Shown here in pieces: positions 1 through 6,992 of a stretch of 11,846 nucleotides of DNA. The stretch's first letter is position 1. The number at the start of each line of letters is the position of its first letter. The DNA is from Bacteroidales bacterium UBA1458 (GTDB taxonomy: Bacteria > Bacteroidota > Bacteroidia > Bacteroidales > VadinHA17). Made by a program: the position numbers and the translations under genes. The stretch spans positions 50,236-62,081 of the forward strand of contig DCSU01000105.1 of NCBI GenBank assembly GCA_002325785.1, read 5' to 3'. The notes under the pieces are model-generated. The model was not told where the DNA came from, did no database searches, and was given only the letters and a program-made list of their open reading frames with translations.

Positions 1-745
1 GAAGAGGTGACACCGCATTTACAAACCGGCTCATCTCGCCTGCGGCATTTGCCAGAAGCACTGCGATAAAATTGTCTCCGTAGGCCAGGCCGTTGGCTAT
101 GCCCGCAGCGATGGCATATATATTTTTCATAACCGCCGCGTATTCCATTCCGATAAAATCTTCTGAGATTAAAGTTCTTATCCACCTGTTGGAGAAGAGT
201 AACGCCACCCCTGCTGCCCTTTCGCTGTTCCGGGAAGCAAAAGTAAGATAGGTCAGCTTCTCAGAAGAAACCTCTTCGGCATGACTTGGCCCTGTAATAA
301 TTACAATGTGCTCATCCGGGACCAGATACCGGCGGATCAGATATTCACCTGTAACGCAATTGTCGCCGGGGATAATCCCCTTTATGCCCGAACAGACTGT
401 TTTTCCGTCCAGGTCATCATCAGCTAACCCCTCGAGTGCGGCCTTCAGATAGGCGGCGGGTGTAACCAGTATTATAACCTCTGAGGATTCAGTAGCTGTA
501 TGTATGTTGTCCGTGGGGTTGATCAGCGTGGGATCAAACTCAATTGCAGGAAGGTAGTAGGGATTCCTGCTGTAACGCCTGACATGCCTGTATATTTCCG
601 GCCTGTCAATATACCATGTAACCCGGTGGCCGTTGGCTGTGAGCACCATGGTCATTGCTGTTGCCCAGCTTCCTGAGCCAACAACGGTTATCCCTTTACT
701 GACTGATTCGACTCTTCTCTGGTCTGTAAGGCCTGTTCCCGGCAT
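1..745 (-). CDS. gpsA: NAD(P)H-dependent glycerol-3-phosphate dehydrogenase, partial (C-terminus beyond window)
   Basis: Reduces dihydroxyacetone phosphate to sn-glycerol 3-phosphate in the cytoplasm, supplying the phospholipid backbone. The frame reads from an ATG at 745 to the window edge, giving 248 residues of a family usually about 330 long, so roughly the last 85 are missing. Visible motifs are the Rossmann dinucleotide loop GSGSWATA (residues 23-30), the IKG lysine (K122), GPSHAEEV (152-159), and the second conserved lysine in EYAAVMKN (K207) followed by AIAAGIANGLAYGDN. The usual TRG after this block is replaced by ANA, as I recall is common in Bacteroidetes GpsA. About 17 residues precede the Rossmann strand. 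An in-frame TAA lies directly before the ATG, so no longer start is possible. There is no good Shine-Dalgarno, but a consensus promoter sits 16 nt upstream, predicting a very short leader. Family assignment is firm. Confidence 0.95.
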   Translation of the reverse strand, partial: MPGTGLTDQRRVESVSKGITVVGSGSWATAMTMVLTANGHRVTWYIDRPEIYRHVRRYSRNPYYLPAIEFDPTLINPTDNIHTATESSEVIILVTPAAYLKAALEGLADDDLDGKTVCSGIKGIIPGDNCVTGEYLIRRYLVPDEHIVIITGPSHAEEVSSEKLTYLTFASRNSERAAGVALLFSNRWIRTLISEDFIGMEYAAVMKNIYAIAAGIANGLAYGDNFIAVLLANAAGEMSRFVNAVSPL

Positions 746-761
746 TTATTAAATTTTGCCT

Positions 762-792
762 CAAAGATAGGTATAGATCAGGCAGTAGGCAA
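762..792 (-). promoter_or_regulatory. Bacteroidetes-type promoter of gpsA
   Basis: On the minus strand TATCTTTG (762-769) matches the Bacteroidetes -7 box TAnnTTTG exactly. A TTG (790-792) lies 20 nt upstream as the -33 box. The -7 box ends 16 nt before the gpsA ATG, so the transcript leader would be only about 10-12 nt. The -33 TTG lies inside one arm of the 18-bp inverted repeat described separately. The motif match is seen; transcription from it is inferred. Confidence 0.65.
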
Positions 793-936
793 TAGAGGGC
801 CGAGCATAAAGTCCCTACTTGGTTGTCGGGATAGAAGGAGCCGGCTTGCAGGGGGACAATAGGAGTCAACTGTCCATATTCACCAGCTAGTCAGTGAAAT
901 ACGACTACTGCCTACTGCCTATTGCCTACTGCCTGA
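778..936. repeat. 18-bp inverted repeat pair flanking a 123-nt spacer
   Basis: Bases 778-795 and 919-936 are perfect reverse complements. The right arm reads ctattgcctactgcctga. The arms are built from a TACTGCC/TATTGCC heptamer. The spacer (796-918) has no open frame worth calling and no obvious RNA gene. The element lies between gpsA and the upstream COG2403 gene, both on the minus strand. It could be a small dispersed intergenic repeat or a remnant of one. No transposase or target duplication is visible. Confidence 0.75.
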
Positions 937-960
937 AGAGACTGAAGACTGAAGACTGGA
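906..960. repeat. Two adjacent tandem heptamer arrays
   Basis: Bases 906-933 are four heptamers (TACTGCC, TACTGCC, TATTGCC, TACTGCC). Bases 940-960 are three copies of a second heptamer (GACTGAA, GACTGAA, GACTGGA). The second array ends one base before the stop codon of the COG2403 gene (962-964 on the minus strand). Such short-unit arrays can arise by replication slippage. The heptamer length and the lack of spacers rule out a CRISPR. Confidence 0.8.
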
Positions 961-961
961 C

Positions 962-2302
962 CTAGGCCAGCTTATGCTTCTTCACGAACTCGTCAATGAC
1001 CTCTTCCAGGTTGGGATAGCCTATTTCCTGCAGGTCATACCATACCCTTGTTGAAGGCCGCTTGATATTGATGATGCGGTTCAGGTCTATAGGCGTGCCT
1101 ATAACAACAGCATCACAGTCGGTGTTGTTAATGGTTGTCTCCAGGTCCTTCAACTGCTCTTTGCCGTAACCCATTGCGGGAAGAAGAGTACCAATATTCG
1201 GATATTTCTCGAAGGTCTCGGTAAGCTTGCCAACTGTGAATGGCCGTGGGTCAACCAGCTCAGCAGCGCCGAACTTGCGTGCGGCAACCACACCTGCTCC
1301 GATCTTCATCTCGCCGTGGGTGAGTGTCGGGCCATCCTCAACAACGAGAACGCGTTTGCCTTTGATGATCGATGGATCATCAACCCTGATGGGTGAAGCT
1401 CCGTCAACCACAATTGCGTTTGGCGCCACCTTCTCTATGCTCTCGCGAACCGTCTGAATGTCGCCCGGGGCTGCACTGTCCATCTTGTTGATGACAACCA
1501 CGTCAGCAATACGCAGGGTCACCTCGCCCGGATAATACTTGAGCTCGTGTCCTGCACGGTGCGGGTCGGTGACAGTGATCATCAGGTCAGGGTTATAGAA
1601 GGGGAAGTCGTTATTGCCTCCGTCCCACAGCACTACATCGCAGCCGTCGGGATCATTCTCGGCAGCACGAAGGATAGCCTCGTAATCAACGCCAGCATAG
1701 ATGACGTTTCCGCGTACTACATGAGGTTCGTACTCTTCCATCTCCTCCAGGGTGCACTTATGCTTTTCAAGGTCTGCTACAACAGCAAAACGCTGAACCT
1801 TCTGTTCAACGAGGTTGCCGTAAGGCATCGGGTGACGCACGGCCACAACCTTCAGTCCTTTTTTCATCAGCAGCTCAATGACCCTGCGCGAGGTCTGGCT
1901 CTTGCCGCACCCGGTGCGGATTGCTCCCACGGCAATTACCGGCTTGAAGCTTTTAACCATGGTCTCCCTCCATCCCAGAAGGATGAAGTTGGCGCCTGCC
2001 GCATTGACGATGGCGCTCATTGACATGACCTTCTGATAGGTCACATCGCTGTAGGCAAAGACACAGTCAACAACCTTCATCTCCTGTATCAGGCGGACCA
2101 GATCATTCTCGGAATAAATCGGTATGCCTCCAGGATAAAGCTTGCCAGCCAGCTCGGCCGGGTATTTTCTGCCATCGATATCCGGAATCTGGGCTGCAGT
2201 GAACGCTACCACATTATACAGCTCGTTGTCGCGGAAATAGGTATTGAAGTTGTGGAAATCCCTGCCAGCGGCTCCAATAATGATTACATTCCTTTTTAAC
2301 AT
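962..2302 (-). CDS. COG2403 P-loop protein, cyclic 2,3-diphosphoglycerate synthetase-like
   Basis: A 446-residue soluble protein with no signal peptide or membrane segment. It begins with the family signature GAAGRDFHNFN (10-20), then AFTAAQIP (33-40) and a Rossmann-like N-terminal region. A nucleotide-binding core follows: a P-loop variant RTGCGKSQ (129-136), VRHPMPYG (155-162), DGGNNDFPF (227-235), DPHRAGHE (246-253), and NKMD (272-275), which resembles the GTPase G4 motif NKxD. This family was first called a predicted GTPase. It also contains the archaeal cyclic 2,3-diphosphoglycerate synthetase (Methanothermus fervidus CpgS), which uses ATP to cyclise 2,3-bisphosphoglycerate. Family membership is firm from my recollection of these motifs, but the substrate in a bacterium is not established. 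It has its own promoter region and a strong Shine-Dalgarno, and appears to be a single-gene unit upstream of gpsA. The start at 2302 is set by that Shine-Dalgarno. Confidence 0.85.
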   Translation of the reverse strand: MLKRNVIIIGAAGRDFHNFNTYFRDNELYNVVAFTAAQIPDIDGRKYPAELAGKLYPGGIPIYSENDLVRLIQEMKVVDCVFAYSDVTYQKVMSMSAIVNAAGANFILLGWRETMVKSFKPVIAVGAIRTGCGKSQTSRRVIELLMKKGLKVVAVRHPMPYGNLVEQKVQRFAVVADLEKHKCTLEEMEEYEPHVVRGNVIYAGVDYEAILRAAENDPDGCDVVLWDGGNNDFPFYNPDLMITVTDPHRAGHELKYYPGEVTLRIADVVVINKMDSAAPGDIQTVRESIEKVAPNAIVVDGASPIRVDDPSIIKGKRVLVVEDGPTLTHGEMKIGAGVVAARKFGAAELVDPRPFTVGKLTETFEKYPNIGTLLPAMGYGKEQLKDLETTINNTDCDAVVIGTPIDLNRIINIKRPSTRVWYDLQEIGYPNLEEVIDEFVKKHKLA

Positions 2303-2306
2303 AAAA

Positions 2307-2313
2307 CCTCCTT
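2307..2313 (-). promoter_or_regulatory. Strong Shine-Dalgarno of the COG2403 gene
   Basis: Minus-strand AAGGAGG lies 4 nt before the ATG at 2302. It is the strongest ribosome binding site in the window, where several genes lack one, and it fixes the start codon. Confidence 0.8.
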
Positions 2314-2359
2314 GTTAAATTATAGTTATTTTTTTAAGAATATCTCTAACCGTATCCGG

Positions 2360-2374
2360 CAAATTTATAATTTG
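2360..2374. promoter_or_regulatory. Palindrome overlapping a candidate -7 promoter box of the COG2403 gene
   Basis: CAAATT-TAT-AATTTG is a perfect inverted repeat with 6-bp arms and a 3-bp centre. Read on the minus strand, its inner part contains TAAATTTG (2360-2367), an exact match to the Bacteroidetes -7 box TAnnTTTG, 57 nt before the ATG at 2302. No clear TTG box lies 17-23 nt further upstream, so the promoter call is weak. The palindrome could be an operator or could be chance in AT-rich DNA. Confidence 0.4.
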
Positions 2375-2541
2375 TAACTGAAATCGGAGGTGATATTAGT
2401 CAGTTTAAAGCAATCTTTGTGAAGCTCATAATATTTTGATAATATGCAAGTTAATAAATCATAGGGTTTTGTTGAATAAAATCATGCTTAATATTTTATA
2501 CCACAGCCTATTGGCAGAATCTTTGCAGTAACTTTCACCGG

Positions 2542-3153
2542 ATGAATGTCCTGGCACATATATATCTCTCAGGCGACTCAGATAACATCATTATCGGGAA
2601 CTACATCGGCGATTATGTGAAGGGGCGCGATTATCTGAAGTATCCTGAAGGGATCCGCAAGGGGATTATCATCCATCGTCATATTGATGCCTTCACCGAC
2701 AGGCATCCTGTTGTCCACCGCAGCAAGCTTCACTTCACCGGCAAGTACCGCAAGTATGCCGGGGTTATTACAGACATCCTCTATGATCACTACCTGACCC
2801 GCGAGTGGGATCTCTTCTCGAGGCGTCCCCTGGAGAGTGTCACCTACAATTTTTACAGGGCCATGGTGAACAACTTCGAGATACTGCCTGAGAATGTGCG
2901 TGAAAAAATGCCCTTCTTCATAATCGACAACTGGCTGGAGACCTACCAGACCCGCAGCGGTATCAGGAGGGTACTCAAGACGCTAAGCTCCATGACCTCG
3001 CTTCCAAAGGAGACGCGGTGGGCAATGAGGGTTTGGAAGAAGCAGTATTATTCAATTGAGGAGGACTTCATGGAATTCTTTCCCCAGCTGATCAATTATG
3101 TCGAGACCGAGTTCGGAATAGTCCTCTCCCCGGGCATCAGCATCCCGTTCTGA
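2542..3153 (+). CDS. acpH: Acyl-carrier-protein phosphodiesterase (ACP hydrolyase, DUF479)
   Basis: A 203-residue cytoplasmic protein, close to the usual length of about 195. AcpH removes the 4'-phosphopantetheine group from holo-ACP, turning over the fatty-acid carrier. It has been described as a non-canonical member of the HD phosphatase/phosphodiesterase superfamily. Matching landmarks are MNVLAHIYLS at the N-terminus, GNYIGDYVKG (19-28, with D24), HRHIDAFTDRHP (45-56, with H45, D49 and D53) and ITDILYDHYL (76-85, with D78, D82 and H83), the likely metal and phosphate ligands. It is monocistronic, divergent from the COG2403 gene and convergent with rodA. The start has no Shine-Dalgarno. 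An imperfect -7 box AATCTTTG (2518-2525, one mismatch) lies 16 nt upstream, the same geometry as for gpsA. The last 23 bases, including the stop, recur downstream. Family confidence is high; activity is inferred from homology. Confidence 0.88.
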   Translation: MNVLAHIYLSGDSDNIIIGNYIGDYVKGRDYLKYPEGIRKGIIIHRHIDAFTDRHPVVHRSKLHFTGKYRKYAGVITDILYDHYLTREWDLFSRRPLESVTYNFYRAMVNNFEILPENVREKMPFFIIDNWLETYQTRSGIRRVLKTLSSMTSLPKETRWAMRVWKKQYYSIEEDFMEFFPQLINYVETEFGIVLSPGISIPF

Positions 3154-3198
3154 CAGTCCAGGTCACAATGACTAGCGGGCATCAGCATCCCGTTCTGA
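3131..3198 (+). repeat. 23-bp direct repeat duplicating the 3' end of acpH
   Basis: Bases 3131-3153 and 3176-3198 are identical over 23 bp, 45 bp apart start to start. The first copy is the end of acpH with its TGA stop. The second copy lies in the gap between acpH and rodA and keeps the same reading frame, since 45 is a multiple of three. This looks like a local tandem duplication whose middle has diverged, or a small insertion/deletion scar. Confidence 0.85.
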
Positions 3199-3243
3199 AC
3201 AACCGGGGAAAGCTGACCTCCGGGCACACATATCATCAAATGA

Positions 3244-4659
3244 TCATCCCAGGTATTCTGACCTTCCGGCGTCAAGTCTCAGGAAAACGAACAGCAGAAG
3301 AGTAAAGCCCCAGAGTGAGCTTCCTCCATAGCTGAAGAATGGCAGGGGTATACCAATCACCGGCATCACACCGATGGTCATCCCGATGTTTACAAAAAAA
3401 TGCACAAGGAACAGTCCGAAAACGCCATACCCGTAAGCCCTTATAAAGGTTGTCCGCTGCCTTTCAGCCATCATGAGAAGCCTCAGCAGAAGCCATACAA
3501 ACAACCCTGTTACCACTACTGAACCGACGAATCCCCACTCTTCGCCCACGGTGCAGAAGATGAAGTCAGTACTCTGTGCCGGGACGAACTTGAACTTAGT
3601 CTGGGTGCCGTTAAGATATCCCTTGCCTGAAAACCCGCCGGACCCAATCGAGATAAGAGACTGATTCAGGTTATAGCCTTCTCCGTAAGGGTCAGCCTCC
3701 AATCCCAGCATGATGTTTATCCTCGTCTCCTGGTGGGGTTGGAGTATGTTGTGGAAGGCGTAGTCAACCGTAAACAGGTACAATATGCCGCTGATAAGAA
3801 AGGCATAAATGACTGCGGGCATGTTTAACTTCATCCTGTAGATAAACCATAGATAAACAACACCCGCCATCACCACTGCAGCAAGAATTATCCCTGCCGT
3901 GTCAAGATCCAGGAGGTACCGGCCCACAATAAAAGCGACGCCACCGGTTGCAGCCATCACTCCCGCCGCTCTGAAGGTCAGAGATGTTCCGGAGGTCGCA
4001 GCCAGCACTATTATTGCCAGTACGATCAGTCCTGTTGCCACCGGCACAACACCAAGAATCAGTGTAAGAAGGAACAGGACCACTGCCAGAACAGCGGAAA
4101 TAAATACATAGATGCTCATCCCCTCGCGGTAGAGAACGATAAAAAAGGCGAAGTATGTGATTACCGAACCCATATCGGGCTGGAGCGCTATCAGCAGCAC
4201 GGGAGCAATGATGATCGCCGTGGCGGATGCCATAACCCGGAACCCGGACGCATCTCTCTGGGAGTTCAGGAAGGAGGCCAGTGCAAGCCCCGTGGCAAAC
4301 TTGCCAAACTCTGAAGGCTGGAGGCTGAATGATCCAAGTTCAAACCATGCCCTTGCCCCGTTTATCTCCTTTCCGATGATGAGCACCAGAAGAAGGAGCA
4401 GGAGAGAAAAGCCGTATATGAACCATGCGAAGAAGAACCAGAACTTGTTGTCTGTAACCATGACAAGGACGGCAAGCACCAGCGCCGCTATGATAAAAAG
4501 AAGCTGCTTGCCGTACCGCTGTGAGAGATCAAAGATGCTGGTATGCTGCTCATTGTAGACGGCGGCGTAGATATTCAGCCAACCCATGACCATCATCACC
4601 AGCCACAGCATCACCGTGACCCAGTCTAACCTTCCAAGTATATTGCTATTCTTTTGCAT
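3244..4659 (-). CDS. rodA: Rod shape-determining protein RodA, SEDS peptidoglycan glycosyltransferase
   Basis: A multi-pass inner-membrane enzyme that polymerises lipid II into glycan strands in the elongasome, paired with PBP2 (mrdA). It has 471 residues against about 370 in E. coli. SEDS motifs are present: GARAWFELGSFSLQPSEFGK (101-120), the ADPYGEGYNLNQS block whose D323 corresponds to the catalytic aspartate, SIGSGGFSGKG (337-347), STDFIFCTVGEEWG (363-376) and the C-terminal PVIGIPLPFFSYGGSS (433-448). The extra length is a very hydrophobic stretch around residues 185-290, which probably adds membrane helices. I believe long RodA is usual in Bacteroidetes. It is the last gene of the purH-mre run. 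Its ATG overlaps the end of mrdA by 14 bp and has no good Shine-Dalgarno, which suggests translational coupling. Confidence 0.96.
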   Translation of the reverse strand: MQKNSNILGRLDWVTVMLWLVMMVMGWLNIYAAVYNEQHTSIFDLSQRYGKQLLFIIAALVLAVLVMVTDNKFWFFFAWFIYGFSLLLLLLVLIIGKEINGARAWFELGSFSLQPSEFGKFATGLALASFLNSQRDASGFRVMASATAIIIAPVLLIALQPDMGSVITYFAFFIVLYREGMSIYVFISAVLAVVLFLLTLILGVVPVATGLIVLAIIVLAATSGTSLTFRAAGVMAATGGVAFIVGRYLLDLDTAGIILAAVVMAGVVYLWFIYRMKLNMPAVIYAFLISGILYLFTVDYAFHNILQPHQETRINIMLGLEADPYGEGYNLNQSLISIGSGGFSGKGYLNGTQTKFKFVPAQSTDFIFCTVGEEWGFVGSVVVTGLFVWLLLRLLMMAERQRTTFIRAYGYGVFGLFLVHFFVNIGMTIGVMPVIGIPLPFFSYGGSSLWGFTLLLFVFLRLDAGRSEYLG

Positions 4660-6478
4660 CCGGTTTGATTACCATCTTCAGGACATAATCCTCAAGGTAT
4701 TTTCTTTTTATCTCCCCGGTAAGATACTCCTCTATCAGCAGGCTGGCGATAGGCGCTGCAAAGGTAGACCCAAACCCGGCATTCTCAACATATACTGCTA
4801 TGGCTATCTGTGGATTGTCCTTCGGGGCAAAGGCTACGAAGATCGAATGATCTTTGCCGTGCGGGTTCTGTGCTGTGCCGGTCTTGCCGCAGATGATAAT
4901 GCTGTCGAGCCTCGCACCCCTTGCTGTTGATCCCGGTCCACCGTTCACGGCCCCCTCCATACCCTCTATCACCGGTTCAAAGTTCTCAGGCGAAATTCCG
5001 GTTATGTACTTCTGCAGATAAAGTGGCGAAGGGGAGCCATCATTACCTATTTGCTTCACCACATGCGGGATAAAGAATGATCCCCTGTTGGCAATAACGG
5101 CAGCCATGTTTGCCATCTGGAGGGGCGTTGCACCTATCTCTCCCTGTCCAATGGCAAGCGATATTACTGTCAGAGCCTTCCACCGGTCCTTGCCATAATA
5201 CCTGTCGTAATATGACCGCGTGGGGATGTTGCCGGCGAGCTCGTTGGGCAGGTCTATGCCCAGCTTATTGCCAAAACCGAAAGCAACAAGATACTCCCTC
5301 CACTGATCAAAGGCATCCTGCAACGATCCATATTCCTTATTCTCGAGAATGTTTCTGAAGGCGTTGCAGAACCATGAGTTGCACGACTGTGACACTGCCT
5401 CGATCAGGTTCAGCGGGGATCTGTGCGAGTGACACCCCACGGTCAGCGAGCCTGCATGATAACCCATGCTGCAGCTGAACAGCGATGAGGGAGCGATGAC
5501 ACCCTCCTGCAGCCCGATGAGGCCGTTCATGATCTTGAAGGTAGAACCGGGAGGATAGGATGCCATCAGCGCCCGGTCAAAGAGAGGTTTGATCGTGTCA
5601 GCCTGTAACATCGAAAAATTCTCCGACCTGACCCTGCCAACAAGCAGCCCGGGGTCATATGATGGCGATGAGACCAGAGCCAGTATCTCTCCTGTGGCAG
5701 GCTCAATGGCAACGATTGAGCCTGTCTTGTTGTGCATCAGCTTTTCACCGAACTCCTGAAGATTAAGGTCGATGGTAGACTTCAGGTTTGCCCCCGGCAC
5801 TGCAACAGTGTCATAGCGGCCGTCAGCATATGAGCCTTTGATATTGTTATGAACATCAACAAGGAATATCGTCACTCCCTTGCGGCCCCTCAGTTGCTCC
5901 TCATACGATTTCTCAATGCCGCTGATGCCAATGTAATCGCCTGATCTGTAATACCTGTCGCGCGTAATGAGTTTGTTGTCAACCTCACCCACATACCCGA
6001 GCAGGTGTGATGCAACCGGACGGGTGTATTTTCTGAGTGTCCTCGACTGGACGTAGAAGCCCGGGAACCTGTAGAGCTCCTCCTGAAGCAGGGCATAGGT
6101 CTCCGATGAGATCATCTTCATGAATACCGAAGGAGCCCTGCGTGAGTATGACATTGCTGTCCTCATGCGGCTCCTGAAATCCTCATCTGTAATGCCTAGT
6201 ATCTGGTTAAACCTTGCCGTATCAAAAGCACTGGTCTGCACCGGAATCACAAGAAGGTCATAAGCAGCCTGGTTATAGACGATAAGCTCCCCGTTCCGGT
6301 CATAAATCAACCCGCGGGCCGGATACTGCGTAACTGGCCTGAGCGCATTGTTCGCCGCAGACACACGGTAGGTCTTGTCAATGATCTGAATGTAGAAAAG
6401 CCTGGTAATAAGTATTATAGCAGCAATCACTACCAGTGCCATTATGAAGTATTTCCTGTTTGCGTAGCGGTCCTTCAT
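4646..6478 (-). CDS. mrdA: Penicillin-binding protein 2, elongasome transpeptidase
   Basis: A class B PBP that cross-links new peptidoglycan in the periplasm, anchored in the inner membrane. I choose the ATG at 6478 (610 residues). GAGGAG lies 6 nt upstream, and the protein then begins MKDRYANRKYF directly before a single membrane helix (about 10-32). A longer reading from 6526 would overlap mreD by 38 nt and add an unlikely Ser/Asp/Glu-rich leader. The pedestal motif PARGLIYDRNGE is at 53-64 and GISGIEKSYEEQLRGRKG at 184-201. The transpeptidase active site is complete: SxxK as STFK (312-315, catalytic Ser312), SxN as SCN (365-367) and KTG (532-534). The length fits the PBP2 family. It sits 10 nt after mreD and overlaps rodA, the usual functional pair. 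Confidence 0.96.
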   Translation of the reverse strand: MKDRYANRKYFIMALVVIAAIILITRLFYIQIIDKTYRVSAANNALRPVTQYPARGLIYDRNGELIVYNQAAYDLLVIPVQTSAFDTARFNQILGITDEDFRSRMRTAMSYSRRAPSVFMKMISSETYALLQEELYRFPGFYVQSRTLRKYTRPVASHLLGYVGEVDNKLITRDRYYRSGDYIGISGIEKSYEEQLRGRKGVTIFLVDVHNNIKGSYADGRYDTVAVPGANLKSTIDLNLQEFGEKLMHNKTGSIVAIEPATGEILALVSSPSYDPGLLVGRVRSENFSMLQADTIKPLFDRALMASYPPGSTFKIMNGLIGLQEGVIAPSSLFSCSMGYHAGSLTVGCHSHRSPLNLIEAVSQSCNSWFCNAFRNILENKEYGSLQDAFDQWREYLVAFGFGNKLGIDLPNELAGNIPTRSYYDRYYGKDRWKALTVISLAIGQGEIGATPLQMANMAAVIANRGSFFIPHVVKQIGNDGSPSPLYLQKYITGISPENFEPVIEGMEGAVNGGPGSTARGARLDSIIICGKTGTAQNPHGKDHSIFVAFAPKDNPQIAIAVYVENAGFGSTFAAPIASLLIEEYLTGEIKRKYLEDYVLKMVIKPDAKE

Positions 6479-6484
6479 GACTGT

Positions 6485-6490
6485 CTCCTC
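6485..6490 (-). promoter_or_regulatory. Shine-Dalgarno of mrdA, overlapping the mreD stop codon
   Basis: Minus-strand GAGGAG lies 6 nt before the ATG at 6478 and overlaps the TGA stop of mreD (6489-6491). It supports the shorter mrdA start and suggests that ribosomes finishing mreD help initiate mrdA. Confidence 0.7.
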
Positions 6491-6992
6491 ATCTGCGGGG
6501 TCTGATGAAGTCGAAGAGGACAACAAAGAATGTTGTTGCTGCAGTACTGAGCAACACTCTCAGCAGGGTATGGAAAAAGTTCCTCAGGGTGAAAAGCTCA
6601 ATATAAAAAAGTGCCAGATGATGTACCAGCACAACCGTCAGTGAATAGATCAGGAACCATCGTAACCCGTTCCTGTATGCGGAGGGCGACATGTCAGGCT
6701 CGGAGGCCTCACCTGTCACGTTGAGTGACAGCACCCACGGGCGAACGAAACCGGCCATGACGGAGGCGAATACATGCACCCCTATGGTGCCGGAAAAAAG
6801 GTCAATGACAAATCCTGCCAGGAATGATAATAAAAGAAGGATCCATGAGGGCATGGCTACCGGCAGTATCAGGATGAACATTACGTAGACATAGGGATTG
6901 ATATAGCCGCTGAACTCTATATTATTAAAAATCAACAACTGGAGTGCAATCAGGACAATGAAGGCAAGTGAATATCGAATGAGGCTGTTCAT
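6489..6992 (-). CDS. mreD: Rod shape-determining protein MreD
   Basis: A small integral membrane protein (167 residues, normal for the family) that bridges MreC to the RodA/PBP2 machinery. It is almost entirely hydrophobic, with about five membrane segments: near residues 5-22, 30-50, 52-90 (probably two) and 110-132, plus one near 142-162. MreD sequences are poorly conserved, so the call rests on length, topology and position between mreC and mrdA. Its ATG overlaps the mreC stop as ATGA and is preceded at 7 nt by AGGAGG (7000-7005), so it is probably translated both by coupling and by direct initiation. Confidence 0.88.
   Translation of the reverse strand: MNSLIRYSLAFIVLIALQLLIFNNIEFSGYINPYVYVMFILILPVAMPSWILLLLSFLAGFVIDLFSGTIGVHVFASVMAGFVRPWVLSLNVTGEASEPDMSPSAYRNGLRWFLIYSLTVVLVHHLALFYIELFTLRNFFHTLLRVLLSTAATTFFVVLFDFIRPRR

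Noticed and set aside
906..960. Tandem repeats as a possible CRISPR
   Set aside because: Repeat unit is 7 bp with no spacers and no cas genes nearby.
1547..2023. Open frame of 158 codons on the plus strand inside the COG2403 gene
   Set aside because: Antisense to a strongly supported gene, no family motifs, composition typical of a shadow frame.
2401..2541. Clear promoter for acpH
   Set aside because: Only an imperfect -7 box (AATCTTTG at 2518-2525) without a TTG at the right distance, so it is mentioned in the gene entry but not called.
3203..3223. Possible hairpin (6-bp stem with one G-T pair, 9-nt loop) between acpH and rodA as a bidirectional terminator
   Set aside because: No run of T follows on either strand and the stem is short, so a rho-independent terminator cannot be supported.
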